A DNA stretch of 64,000 bases from Brachionus manjavacas (lineage: Eukaryota; Rotifera; Eurotatoria; Ploima; Brachionidae). Positions 39,501-50,900 of the stretch are shown piece by piece (position 1 is the stretch's first letter; every line of letters begins with the position of its first letter). A program made the position numbers and the translations under genes. The DNA lies in contig JAHQIY010000005.1 of NCBI GenBank assembly GCA_019054805.1, positions 3,331,501 through 3,395,500 of the forward strand, in the 5' to 3' direction. Below the pieces are notes generated by a model that saw nothing but the letters and a program-made list of their open reading frames with translations, searched no databases and was not told the DNA's origin.

Positions 39501-42500
39501 AATTAGCGAATTCAATTTATTTTAAAAAAATTCATTTGTTTATTTTAGCAATACATTTATCAAAAAAGGAAAATCAATTAAAAAAATATTTTTTTCTATC
39601 ACTTGCTTTTATTTCATGTCAATTAATGGACTATTTACGGCATAATAGAAATTTAAAAGAATGGCTGATACAAAAATTTAATTTAAGTTTTATCTATTAA
39701 AATTAACATTTATTAAATATTATTATAACCATTATATTAATATTATTATTTAACATAATTTAACATTTTAATTTTTATTTCCACAAACAAACAATTTGTG
39801 TAAGGCTCTAATGATCATTTCTCTTAGTTTACTCTTAAATAACAGATTCTGTAATTTTGTTTTTTTAATTATATTAATTGAATAAATTAAAACAATCAAA
39901 GAATCTTTTGAGGAATATTCTTGTTAATTTCTATTTAACCAGGATCGAAAATTCAGCCCTTTTGATATTAAATAAAAATGATATTTGGGGATTCAAGATA
40001 GCTTAAGTCTGCATTCAAAAGTCTGTGCAAAGTCTCCTTAACGTAGAAAAATTTTGAAATTTTAAAATTTATTTTTGGTTGAATTAAAATTAACTCTGTC
40101 ATATATTCAATTTTCGAAATCCTGAGAGAATTTCAGGAACATTTTTTTCAGGAAAACAAAATTATTTGAAGCACTTTTTCTATCCTAAAACAAAAATTCC
40201 ACAATCTTTAAAAGGTTCAAACCTTGAGTGTCCTTAAAATATGAAAAATTAAGTAATTAACAATATTCCACATACATTCTTAATCAGCGCATCGAGTTTT
40301 CAAAGAATATGCCTAAAAAAATTTGGATGAAACACTTGAGTTTTTTTTTCTAATTGCCCCGTATTCTTTAAAAATTGAATTTTTGTTATTTTGATTTTTA
40401 TGATTTATTTTCTTGATTTGATAAAAAAAATTTCCAACAACTATAAAAAAGAAACTATATCATTCAAAAGAAATAATTATTAAGAAAATGAGCAACTATT
40501 AAAATAGAAGTTATTAATTAAATTTTTCTTCTAAATAAGAAATTTTGCTATAGAAACTAAAAATAAAAGAACTTTTTAACAAAAAACCATTTTAATAAAA
40601 GAACTAAAGAAGTTTATTTATCATAGATATGCAGCTATTGTAAAAGAGACGGAGCTACTATTACTTGTGATAACAAATCATGTTCATTATCTTATCACTT
40701 CAATTGTGCCTTTGAATCCAAATGTCTCATTTGCGAGGATTTGTCTCAATCGCAGCCTGACAAACGCAGCAAATTCCAAGGATTTTGTATTTATTGTCCA
40801 GAACATGCAACTCGTCAAACCGAGGATGACTTTTTAAAGGAATCCAAATTTAAAAAGAGCATTTTTATTGACGTCCACGATGACAACTATCGTCGCAAGT
40901 ATTCATTTCCGAAATTTTCTCTCAATGCCCCGAAACAAAAGCCGCACATTTTGATCGGCTCGCTGCAAATCGACAATCTAGGCGACTTGGAAACTCTCTC
41001 AGACCACAAGGACTATCTGTGTCCAGTCGATTTTGAATGCTCGCGCTTGTTCTGGAGCACAAATGAGCTTGGAAAAAAATGTGTTTACAAGTGCCGCATT
41101 CGACTTTTGAACGATTACAAAAAAGACATGGAAAAGAAATCGGACACTTCACAAGAAAACACGCTGAATACGTCAGATCTTAGATTTTATTTGGACAATT
41201 TTGGTGAAGAAAAAGAACAAAATCTAAATCAAAAATTAAATGAGGACATTGGCATTTTGAGTCAAGTAGACGGCCTTAATGATCTTAATTTAAATTCGAA
41301 TAAATCAGTTTTAAAATTTTCAAATTCGAACGGTGGCGTGTCTTTTATCAGGCCACCACAAACTACAATTAGACTGCCTGGTATGTCAAATTCTGCCATC
41401 AATCAGAACACAGAAAAGCCCAAAGTTCTTAAACTCGAGGCAAACAATCTTAAATTTTCAAATTTGAAAACAACATATGTCCGCGTTCCTAATCAACAAG
41501 CAATGGCCAGTGACTTCTTCAAAAATCCAATCTTGAATATCAATCAGCCAAAGAACGATGCTGTCCTATCGCCTAGAAGTGATCGAAGCGACTCGTCATT
41601 GAATCTAAATAATTCTTCATATTTAGTCAATCCACTTCAGTCTTCTCTAGATGACATGGGCCATGAGACCACGCTAAACGGAACCGACATGGCTCTCAAC
41701 GACAACTTTAAAATGTTTGACCGAAAAGAAAAAGTGCCCAAGGTAAAAAAGGACAAAATTGCCAAGGAAAAAAAGCCTCGAAAAACAAAAGCCGAATCTT
41801 TGTCCACTAAATGCACCGTGGCTGCATTACTAAACGCTTTTAACAAAGTAGAAAAACCAAGTGAATTGGTATTCAGCAATTCGGATGTTTCAAACGACCA
41901 TGTCTCTAACACTTCTAGCTCAAGTCAGATTGGATATGCTCCCACAGACTCACAATTGTCCATAAGAATTCCAAACGATTCATTGAACAATTTTGACTTT
42001 TTCATGAAAAAGAAGGATAAAAAAATATGCACAACCCCAAAAGTCAAAAATAAACTAAGAGATTATTTCAAGGATGACTTTGACTTTAAAATTTCATTTA
42101 CAAATTCACTCGCATCTGGGTCTCAGTCTGTCATGCCACAAAATGTGCAACCAATTAACACTCACATTGACTTAAACTTCGAGAATTCGGTAAAAAAAAT
42201 AGATTTTAATGAAGTCAAGCGCATGGAGAAACAGATCCGCAAAAAAGAGGCCAAACTAATGAAAGCTAAAGTAAAAATAGTTAGCATGAACGAAAAAAAA
42301 AGAATGAAAATAGCCAAAAAAATGAGTATTCAATCAAGTCTAATGGATGATCAATTGTTTGAACAATATGCCATGTCGAATACGGCTAATTCATACAGTC
42401 GTTGCATTGTTAATAATTACTACAATGACTTGGACTTGGAAAGCAGTAGTAATAGACTTGTTTTTGAGATAACGTGTGAAGACGGACTCAAAGTCATATC

Positions 42501-45252
42501 TCATGATTTGAACAGTAAGCTTTTTTTATTTTTCCTACTGAAAATATTTACAAGTTTTTGATTTATTTCTAAATTCAATTTAAAAAAATGATGGAAATAT
42601 TATTATTTTAGTTTTAATCTACAGTGATGTAGTGCTATTTGTTTTTTACAATAATTTACGTAAATTTACAAAATGAAAAAAATCAAAAATTTAAAATTCT
42701 AGGATATTTCTTTAACGATCTTGACAAGCAGAGCCTAGAAATATCAAAAATTGGAAAATTCGAACTTTCCTAATAAATGAAAATATTGTTAGCGGTTAAC
42801 TTAGGACTGGACTTAGACTTTGGCATTGGAAAGAATAGACTAGTTTTTAGAAACTTATTAAACTCCAAAACTTGAGCCAGGAAAATTATATACACTTGAT
42901 ACACAAAATATTCTCTCTTGTATATCCTTTGAATATCATTCTATTTTCTAAATTGTCTCCAAGTTCCAATCAATTATTATTAGTCAGATACAGACTAGTA
43001 ACTACGAGTTTAGTTTAAATCTAATTCTAGCAACAAGACTAGTTACAAATTATAACTAGTATGAAAGGTCCAATATGACCAGGAAGTGGAGTCAGCCTTA
43101 GCTTACAGCTCCGCCAACAATATAAGCTCGTAGTTATAATCAATTTTAAACTTAAAATTGTCATTTCTTTGTCATTTCTTTGTCAATTTTTAAGATTTTT
43201 TTTTAATTTTTTTTAAAAAGAGTCAAAATTAAAATATAAGTTAAAAAAATATATTTCAGTTTTATCATTGAAAAATGAGATTAATTTTATAGCCCTTAAA
43301 ACAAAACTCAGAAGTTGCTGCTGTTTGAGAACTCAAATTTCCCTCAGACATCATCATAATTTTTTGATTAATAATAAAGAAAGTAAAAAAAAATGAATAA
43401 ATGATAATTAGATTAGTAAATTTTTATTTTTATTTGGTTTCAGATTAAATTTCTTTGTAATTTTTGTCTTAGTTTGGACAAAAAGAAGAAAAGTTTTTGA
43501 GGCACATGTTGTATATAAATTAATTATTTTAACACAGAATTAATAAGGCTTTATCCGTTGCTCCACTGCCGGAATAATAATAAGATAAATCAGTTTTTAT
43601 ATTTTAATTAATTGAATAATTTTTCTCTTCAAAAAGTTAGAATTAAACTTTTCTTTTTCTATTTGATTGTCCTTTTGTTCTCTATTTCGTTAACTCGGCT
43701 ATTTCTCTTCATTCTTTGTCTGATCTTTCAAAAGACAAATTGCAGTTATTATTGATCAGTTATTTTATTTTTACCCATTTTTTCTCTATTTTGGCAAATT
43801 TTCAGCTAGTCGTACTTTAATGAGATCGAGAAATAAGTTAATTGTCACATTTATCTAAAATATATTAAAAAATTGTAAAAATTTTGATTTTTGTTATCAT
43901 ATTGCCCCATTCATAAATTTTTTTTTAATATTTTGAAACCGCTAAAGAAACAAAAAAGGCGGCAAAGCAAAAATTTTAGGACATTTTTGTTTTTACAGCA
44001 TTTTACGTAAAATATTGAAAATTTCCAATTTTTTACTATCACATTTTTTTATGTTTTTTTTATTCTGAAGGAGCTCGGTCCTTTTGTAAAATTATTTAAC
44101 ATTCTGAAAATTGCATTTTTTTTAAAAGAAATTTAAGCATTTTGTTTCGGATAAAGTCAAAAATTTTTAAAAAGTACATTTTCTTAACAATTATACAATT
44201 TTGATTTTTGTCAGATTTAATTTAGAGATGTTAAGAATATAGCTTTGATGCATCATTTTGTCCCAATTTGATTATGTCTCTTTTGAGTCGATGCAATAGA
44301 GATTCATCCTTCCATTTGACTTAAAAATTCATTATTAAAAAAACTTATTCTAGGGGCTTGGAAAGTAATTTTTGACAAAATTAGAAAACTCCGTCAAGAA
44401 TACAAGCTTAAAAATATTTCGTACAAAAATTTGAACGGAGTTCGTATGTGTGGTTTGGATTCACCAGCAGTCATTTATATGTTGGAACAACTTGAATCAA
44501 TTCAATTTTGTCCATTGTACAAGACCAAATATATTCATAGCCAGAACACGAACGATGTTAGTAAATAAAAATTAATTTCAAAATATGATTAAAAAAGTCT
44601 AATTTTAAAGAGATGGATAATAAATTTAAACAATTGCGCTCGAACGCAGAAGCACGATGGAGCCAAAAAATGTCTGGATCCATTCTACTGGTTAGCATCA
44701 GAGCACAGAAGCTTGAATTTTTTGAATCTAAGTCAAAGATTTGACCAAAAGTTTTTCCAAGCGGCCAAGGCACTACAATCGTTGGATATATGCGGCTCAA
44801 CCAAGTACCGTCATTTGAAAGACTTCTCAAAAAGTGCATTGGTTGTCAAGCGTTCTCCAATTCATGGACGCGGCCTTTTCACTCTTGTCGATTTAAGCCA
44901 AGGGCAGATGATCATTGAATACTCGGGTGAGATAATTAGGAATGAAGTATGCGACAAACGGGAGAAGTTTTATGAATCTAAAGGCATTGGGTGCTATATG
45001 TTTAGAATAGATGAGTTCGAAGTGATTGATGCAACCACAAGAGGCAATCAAGCAAGGTTCATAAATCACTCTTGTGATCCGAATTGCATAAGTCGAGTTT
45101 TAGTCATCGGTGGTCATAAGCACATTGTAATTTTTGCCCAAAGAGCCATTAGTCGTGGAGAGGAGCTTACCTACGATTACAAATTTCCAAAAGAAGACGT
45201 GAAAATTAAGTGCTTGTGCAAAAGTAGCCGATGCAGAAAATACCTTAATTGA
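30552..45252 (+). CDS. KMT2A: KMT2 / trithorax histone H3K4 methyltransferase (11 exons)
   Basis: Trithorax-class COMPASS methyltransferase that maintains active gene states. Exons: 30552-31056, 31112-31261, 33097-34340, 36947-37063, 37115-37258, 37314-37539, 37592-37726, 37779-38767, 40627-42514, 44354-44556, 44611-45252; all phases agree, 2080 aa. In order: acidic Ser/Asn-rich start; Cys/His cluster in exons 2-3 ('CEFCSFK', 'CYHC', 'CRFC'); PHD fingers 1-3 (residues about 645-845, starting 'LCFLCGS'); a degenerate bromodomain region ('INDFFIQLKTGI'); ePHD split over exons 8 and 9 ('CRECMACRLIG', 'WIHLNCLLWS', 'CSYCKRDGATITC'); FYRN ('LWST'-like 'SRLFWSTNELGKKCVYKC'); a Taspase1-like site (residue 1385); FYRC ('AWKVIFDKIRK'); a Win-like 'NCARTQ'; SET with 'RSPIHGRGL', 'GIGCYMFRID', 'RFINHSCDPNC', 'TYDYKFP'; post-SET 'CLCKSSRCRKYLN'. 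About half the length of fly or human orthologues; no CXXC or AT-hooks seen. Confidence 0.94.
31262..33096. other. KMT2 intron 2 with decayed coding-like debris
   Basis: 1.8 kb intron. Minus-strand pieces at about 31480-32320 read like worn coding sequence ('FSRFDELSKLVESQECSDR', 'YLSIRYQEALLEPSQ', 'SDVLDFKYSESNCQDAVD') with stops and frame changes between them. I cannot assign them to a transposon family. Two short plus-strand frames (32321-32786) have no recognisable content. A perfect hairpin lies at 32661-32702. Confidence 0.35.
32661..32702. repeat. Perfect 16-bp hairpin with 10-nt loop
   Basis: Arms 32661-32676 and 32687-32702 are exact reverse complements ('AAAAAAAGGCAAAACT' and its complement), loop 'ATTACGGTTC'. 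Each arm has a GC-containing core, so it is not just an A/T run. Located in KMT2 intron 2. It could be the fused tip of a small inverted-repeat element. Confidence 0.65.
34508..34637 (+). ncRNA. Candidate structured RNA in KMT2 intron 3
   Basis: Four stems can be drawn in 130 nt. Hairpin A 34508-34530: 8 pairs including one G-U, 7-nt loop ('GATGTAAC' with 'GTTGCATC'). Outer stem: 'ACC-GTCAAAG' (34532-34541) with 'CTTTGAC-A-GGT' (34627-34637), one bulged A. Enclosed hairpin B 34542-34568: 9 pairs including one G-U, 9-nt loop. Enclosed hairpin C 34591-34614: 6 pairs ('GTGCAA' with 'TTGCAC'), 12-nt loop. The patch is GC-richer than the rest of the intron. I could not match it to tRNA, spliceosomal snRNA, H/ACA or C/D snoRNA by motif. 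It may be a genuine intronic RNA or a folded repeat; strand is undecided, given here as that of the host gene. Confidence 0.35.
35700..36870. repeat. Worn repeat-like stretch in KMT2 intron 3
   Basis: Within a 2.6-kb intron, GC-richer words recur: 'ACCGAATTAGGCC' (about 35800), 'ACCGAATTCACCCAATTAGCC' shortened (about 35940), 'ACCGAATAAGCCG' (about 36680), 'ACCGAATTTAC' (about 36855). 'CACCCATTTACC' at about 35823 recurs inverted as 'GGTAAATGGGTG' at about 36461. This fits an old, internally repeated non-coding element. I find no coding frame and no clean ends. Confidence 0.35.
38981..39080. repeat. Foldback (imperfect inverted repeat) in KMT2 intron 8
   Basis: The left arm 38981-39026 and right arm 39036-39080 are near reverse complements; the core 'CATATATTTTGGT' is followed by 'AAAC' or 'TAAC' and then 'ATAG'. 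The loop is about 9 nt. Arms of about 45 bp with a few mismatches and no coding content resemble a small MITE-like foldback element. Confidence 0.6.
42965..43135 (-). mobile_element. Possible LINE 3' end in KMT2 intron 9
   Basis: Read on the minus strand, a GC-richer patch ('GGCGGAGCTGTAAGCTAAGG' at about 43100-43120) runs into 'CTAGTCTGTATCTGACTAAT' and a short AAT/TAA tail (42970-42980), the layout of the LINE ends at 15.4 and 46.0 kb. The words are not the same as in those copies, so membership in that family is doubtful. No coding frame. Confidence 0.3.
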
Positions 45253-45664
45253 TTGTCTTGCAGATTAGCACTATCGGAAATTTACGGCTGCCGTTATTTA
45301 TAATCAAAGTAGTAAATGAAAGTGAATTTTTTTGTTTTTCGGTTAAGATGACCAAAATTTTGTAAAAATTTTTAATTTTTTTTATTTTTTCACTTGGTCA
45401 TTTCATCTCTTGTTAATAAATTGTAATTTATAAAATATACTATTTTTTAGAGCATTTAAACAGCATGAAATTTGAAATAAAAAATAAAACAATATATAAA
45501 ATTTAGCGTCTCTTTAATTTAAATAAAGCAGAATTATTAGATTAAGAGTATTTTATTTACTAAGATATTTCTCATTACTTATTTGAATTTAATTCCGTAA
45601 ACATGGATTTAATTTTTATCAAATATCACTCGATTAAGTCCTAAAAATTTCAATTTCAATTTCA

Positions 45665-46031
45665 ATTTGACTGGCACAACTCGAACAAGCTCACTAATTC
45701 ACTATCAATTGAAGGCCCAGCTAAAGGTATACAGGGAGGAAAGCACAGGTTAGCGAAACAACTCACAAGGATCAGTCAAAGAGAACACTTTTTGGAGTGG
45801 TAAACAATTGGAATCGATTGACGACTGACATAATTTCAGTAGACACCAAGAACAGCTTTAAAAAGAAAATTGATGATTTTTTCAAGTCAAACAAGAAATA
45901 AACATATTTAGTTATTTATACTCGTTTTAGCTACCATAGTCAGACTCTAGTGTCTTGCTCTACAGGATAAAATCTGTCGTAGCCTATTATTATTATTATT
46001 ATTATTACTATTATTATTATTATTATTAATT
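45665..46031 (+). mobile_element. LINE relic: C-terminal tail of RT and ATT-repeat 3' end
   Basis: The plus strand reads 'GGKHRLAKQLTRISQREHF' and then, after a one-base frame change near 45793, 'GVVNNWNRLTTDIISVDTK' followed by 'NSFKKKIDDFFKSNKK' and TAA at about 45899. This is the usual end of CR1/Jockey-like reverse transcriptases (basic block, F..RVVN.WN.L, NSFK..LD). A 3' UTR of about 80 bp carries 'CTACCATAG' and 'GTAGCCTATTATT', and the element ends in a TTA/ATT microsatellite at 45977-46031. It is 5'-truncated and dead. Confidence 0.72.
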
Positions 46032-46248
46032 TATTCTTCAACCATGTAAAAAATATTTTTCAAAGTTTTTGATTATTCCAATTGAGAATTTTTGAATAAT
46101 TTAATTTGTTTAGAAAATATAACTAAAAGCAATTAACTTTCTGGGGCAAAAGTTTGATATCATGTTTGCTCTAGAGAATTTCAGATTCCTTAGTTTTTTA
46201 TTATAAAATAAAAAAAAAGAAAAGAGTATTTTGATTGAAAATTAAAAT

Positions 46249-46393
46249 TACTGGTAATCATGAGGACGCAGTAGCTTGAATTTGAATCTTAGTCAAAGAT
46301 TTGATAAAAAATTTTTCAAAGCAGTCAAGGTACTACAGCTGCTAGATTTATGTTGAAAAATCAAGAATGGCAATTTTCAGGACTTTAATAAAG
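46249..46393 (+). pseudogene. Decayed partial duplicate of the KMT2 last exon
   Basis: Aligns with 44687-44833 inside KMT2 exon 11, the stretch between the Win-like motif and the SET domain. Shared words include 'AGTCAAAGATTTGA', 'GTCAAGG.ACTACA' (functional copy 'GCCAAGGCACTACA') and 'GACTT..AA'. Both follow in the same order with small indels. In the copy the frame is lost (stops in all frames), so it is not coding. It lies about 1.56 kb downstream in the same orientation, with the LINE relic between the two. Confidence 0.7.
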
Positions 46394-47967
46394 TTTATCT
46401 AAACTATTAAATTCAATGATGATTTTTATTTAATTCTGGCTGAAATATTTATTTAATTGTTTTTGAAAATTCATTCTATTTCAAGATATGATGAGAAAAA
46501 AATTTTTTCGACCCCTATTGTTTCATCTTTTCTTTGTTTTTTTTGTTCAATTAATTTAATCTTTTTTGAGAAAAAAAATTTTACAATCAAATTTAAAACC
46601 AAAAAAATATTGAAATTAATTAATTTTTGTAACAAAATATTTTTTCTTCATGCAAAAAAGTAACAAAAAGAGTCGAAAAAACCCTTCAGGCCTCTGCGTG
46701 TTAAAAAGCTACAGTCTATGGCCAACATTGGTAATGTTTAATTTATTTTTATTTTAATTATCTATTACAATTGTACATGATCAATAAGAACTTGTTTTAA
46801 ATTTTTTTAAAAGAATTTTGTTAAGTCAATTAGGAATAAGTAAAAAAAATGCAAAATATTATTTAATTTGATATTATAGCATTGAATTAGTCAATAAATC
46901 AATTCAAAAGCCTTTAAAATAAATGAATTATTATGAAAATTATTTGTAAATTTATTTAATAATCTAATTGCTGCTTTCTAATTCTAAAAAATTTCTTAGA
47001 TTAAAAATATACTAATCTATTTGTTTAATCAAGTTTTCTAAAAAAAAAAAAATTTTTTACGATCTTTAAGTGGTTTTGTAAAAAAATTATTGTAAAAATT
47101 TTACCTTCCATTCTGATCGTCAGTATGCTATAAAATTTAAAATTTCTTTTTTGATTTTCAGAAAAAGAGGATATCTGAGCCAGAATTTAAACGAAATTGA
47201 ATTAATAAAATTACTTTCTTATTTAATTAATTAAATGATTTTAATTTGATTTTGACTATTTAAAAAAAAAATCAATTTTTATTAAATTTATCCAAAATTC
47301 AGAATGGAGCTTCATTAGAGAAAAAAATTTAAATAGAAAAAAATCAGCTGTTTTCAATCAAATGTTGCCTTTGAAGTTAAGTTAATAAAAAAAAATTGCG
47401 TAACTCTAGATTAAAAAAGTTAGAATTATATGGGCTAGAATTGCAAAATTAAATCTTCATCTAGTTAAATAGAAAAAATGGATAAGAGTAAATGACGAAG
47501 ATGAATTTCCTCATCCATTCGGGATATAAAGTCATTTTTAATAATATGCACACAAGAGCAAGAACCACTAATTATTCCAACGAGCTCTATAGCTCTTGTT
47601 TCAACATTTTTATATTGTTTGTTGCTTTACCACGATTATAATAATTTCAAAAATTCATAAATTATTATTAGTCTTTCCTCACTTTGGAAGAGATCGCTCG
47701 CTTTTTTCGCTTTAATTTGCTTGTAATTTTAGTTGCAAGCTAAGTTTAGGAATAAAATCAAACCAAATACTGTCCCTCAAGAATGCATGGACATGACCTC
47801 AATTTTCACACCACACTGCTCCTTAAATATTCGCCTCTAAAACACCACTTTCTATTTCGTAGCTAAATTTAAAACTAGATATCTTTGAAAAATAAGTGAC
47901 TTTTACGCAGCTCTATATGCTTTTGTTCTCATGTCTAAAACTGTAAAAATAGTTGTTTGAATTTTAG

Positions 47968-50900
47968 AGAAACGCATTTTTGCTTTACAAAAAAATCAAC
48001 CAAATAGAGTCAATTTAATATATTTGGCAAATTGGATAAACAAAAACGGCGAAAATACAAGCAGTAGTAGTAAATTTTCCATCATACTGGCATCAAGCTC
48101 AGATAACAGCGACATTGACGGTGGAGAGAATACTGCTCCGCCTTCAAAACGACAGCGTTTGAATCGTTTTTTTCAGAATACAAGCAGTCCAAGCAAAAAG
48201 ATGGCCATGAACATTAGCGAAAATTCCAAAAACGGTTTCAAAATGCACGAGCACACAGAAACCAACGGGAAGCTTAATGGTAATCATAGTTCTAAAAATT
48301 TGTCATCTGAAGAATGTCATAATTCGAACGGAACTACAAAATCAAACCATTCGAACAATGCTGCCAAAAATCTTAGCCAAGGCCAAAAGGATATATTGAG
48401 ATTAATTGGTCAACATTTGAGATCTCTCGGACTGCACAAAACCACCGAAAGTCTTATGAATGAATCTGGTTGTATGCTAGAACACCCAACTGCGTCTAAT
48501 TTCCGCAATCTCATTATGAATGGCAAGTGGCAAGAAGTATGATTTAGTTGGAAAAAAAGATTAAATTTTGAATTTTATTTAAAAAAAAAATTAAGGCTGA
48601 AGTTGCTTTGGAAAGTTTAAAATCTTTTATAGATGACTCAAGTGATTTTACGGTAATTATTTTAAATTTATGATTTTTTTGGATCGAATTTTTCCTCTCT
48701 TTACATTAATCAACTTTGGTATTCGTAGTTATTTTAGATATTTTGTGAGTGCTTTTTTTTTTAATTTTTTTTTTTTTTTTATTTAAGTCGTAATTTTCAA
48801 TTTCTATTTTCAGACCTTCAGCACCACATAGTTTAGATAGAATTTTAAGAAGATTTTTTTTTATTTGAAATTAATTATTTTTCATTTATGGTGAAGTAGA
48901 CAACAATTTTGAAATTTATATCTGGAATCTGCTAAAATTATTAGATTAAGAAAAAATCAGACCATTAAATGAAAGTGAATTGATTTTTTTATTTTGTAAT
49001 TTTTTTTTTAATTTTATTTTTTAAAAAAGATTATGAATTATGCCAGTTAGCTTGTCGGACCCTAATCTTTTTCTTATAGAAGAAAATTTGAAATATTTAA
49101 ATACTGAATTCTTTGAACAAGTTGCCAAGGCTTTATAAATTATTAAGAGCATTTAGTTGAACAGAAATTAATATATATATAAACGAATTAAATAGATAAA
49201 TTTGTAAGGAAAAGATGCTTTTCTTTCTGAAAAAGTGATTCATTCAAAAAAATAAAATTATTATTTGAGACAGTCTGATCTAGTGAATAAACTGGACATG
49301 AAAATACTTCCAAGAATTCAAAAATAAAATATTTAAGAAAAAAATTAATTCAATTAGTTTTGTTATATTTTTTATTTTAAGAGGATATGATTTTAATGTA
49401 GATTTTTAGATTTTAAAATTGATGGTAAAATAAATCTGATTTATAAACAGAAATTGTCAATTTGAAAATTAATAATTCGCTTTTAAATCAAAATTGAATT
49501 TATATAAAAACAAATTTTAAACTAAATAAGGACATTTCAACAAAATTTAAATTATAACCAACTTTTTCATACTTTAAAATTACCGTATTTCCTTATTTTT
49601 AATGTTGCATCAATTCTCGAAAATTCAGTTCGAGCACCTGTTATCTATTTCATATCACCCTGTTGTAGTATCATTTAAAGAGATACAAGGAAGTTGTCTT
49701 TTAGGAATCATTCAGGAACTTCATTGAATAAAAAAAATTATTATTAAAAAAAAATTGGTTTTAGCCTATAATTGAATATCCTTTTAAAAAAAAAATAATT
49801 CAATTTGATTCTTTCTCTTTTTTTTGTGTCTAACGCTTTTCTTCACTTTTTTTGATGTTGGTAGTTTTTGGGTTTTATAGAATAATTTATTTTGAGGAAT
49901 TTACAATTTAAAAATAATATAAAAAGGTTGAAATGGTATAAAGAGCAGGCGCTCAGAGCTTTATGTAGCGTTTCAATGAAAATTCTTCTCTATATTAAAA
50001 AAGATATTTAAATTATATTTTTTAGGCTTTTTTTATTTTTGAATCTCAATTGAATTCGAGTTCAACCGTCAATTTGCATATTTATTTACTTTAAATCTTT
50101 TAATATCTAACTAATTTTTTTTCGATCAGAAAATGAAGTTTCTAATTCTCGAGCAAAAATACCTCGAGTGCTTAGAAGATAGTCAAATAATGGAAGCCTT
50201 AAAGTGTCTTAGAGATGAATTAGCTCCCTTGAAATTCAATACAGAGCGTCTCCATGAGTTAAGCAGGTATTCTTTTATTTGATGATACAATAAAAAATTT
50301 TGATGCTATTTTTGTTTGATTTAGTTTTTTAATGTGTACTGATCAAAATAATTTAAAAACTTTGAGCAATTGGGCTGGTAAAAATGACATTTCACGAAAA
50401 ATTTTAATGGATAAACTTCAAAGTGATTTTTAGCTTTTTTTAAACAAAAAAAAATATCAATTTTTTTAGCTTTTCTACCTCCTAATATCATGCTTCCTCC
50501 TCATCGATTAGAAACTCTTTTAAATCAAGCAGTTGAGTATCAATGCGAGCAATGTCCATATCATAACTACAAAGACAAATTCCATATCGATGACTGGTCA
50601 TTTTTACGTGATCATATTTGTTCAAAGTAAAAAAAATAATCTCAAATTTCACATATTTAAAAAAAATATTCTTAAGAGACGATTTTCCGTCTATCTGTAT
50701 TCAGGTTTATAACGACCATTGTGATGAAGTGTGGTATTGCAAGTTTTCGAATAATGGCAAATTGCTTGCAACAGGATCAAAGGATGGTTGCCTTATCATT
50801 TGGGATGTTGATCCAGATACTTACAGATTAACAATTAACAAAACTTACGATGAGCATACACATGGTGCTAGTGTTGTTGTCTGGAGTCCTGATGATCGAT

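Larger units (their letters stand above)
45253..47967. other. Intergenic region between KMT2 and WDR26
   Basis: 2.7 kb. It begins with the KMT2 3' UTR (AATAAA-type words near 45412 and 45478), then holds a LINE relic (45665-46031) and a decayed partial copy of the last KMT2 exon (46249-46393). The rest is AT-rich with no supported gene. The WDR26 promoter and probably its first exon should be in the last kilobase, but I cannot place them. Confidence 0.5.

Noticed and set aside
39446-39700. Open frame of 84 codons in KMT2 intron 8
   Set aside because: AT-driven composition and no similarity to anything I recognise; no splice signals tie it to the KMT2 frame.
40205-40225. B-box-like 'GGTTCAAACCT' in KMT2 intron 8
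   Set aside because: No A box at the right distance and no acceptor stem; not a tRNA.
40922-41912. Minus-strand open frames within KMT2 exon 9
   Set aside because: Shadows of the 1.9-kb coding exon, which carries ePHD and FYRN motifs on the plus strand.
46457-46663. Open frame of 68 codons after the decayed exon copy
   Set aside because: Phe/Lys/Ile-rich and without motif; typical chance frame.
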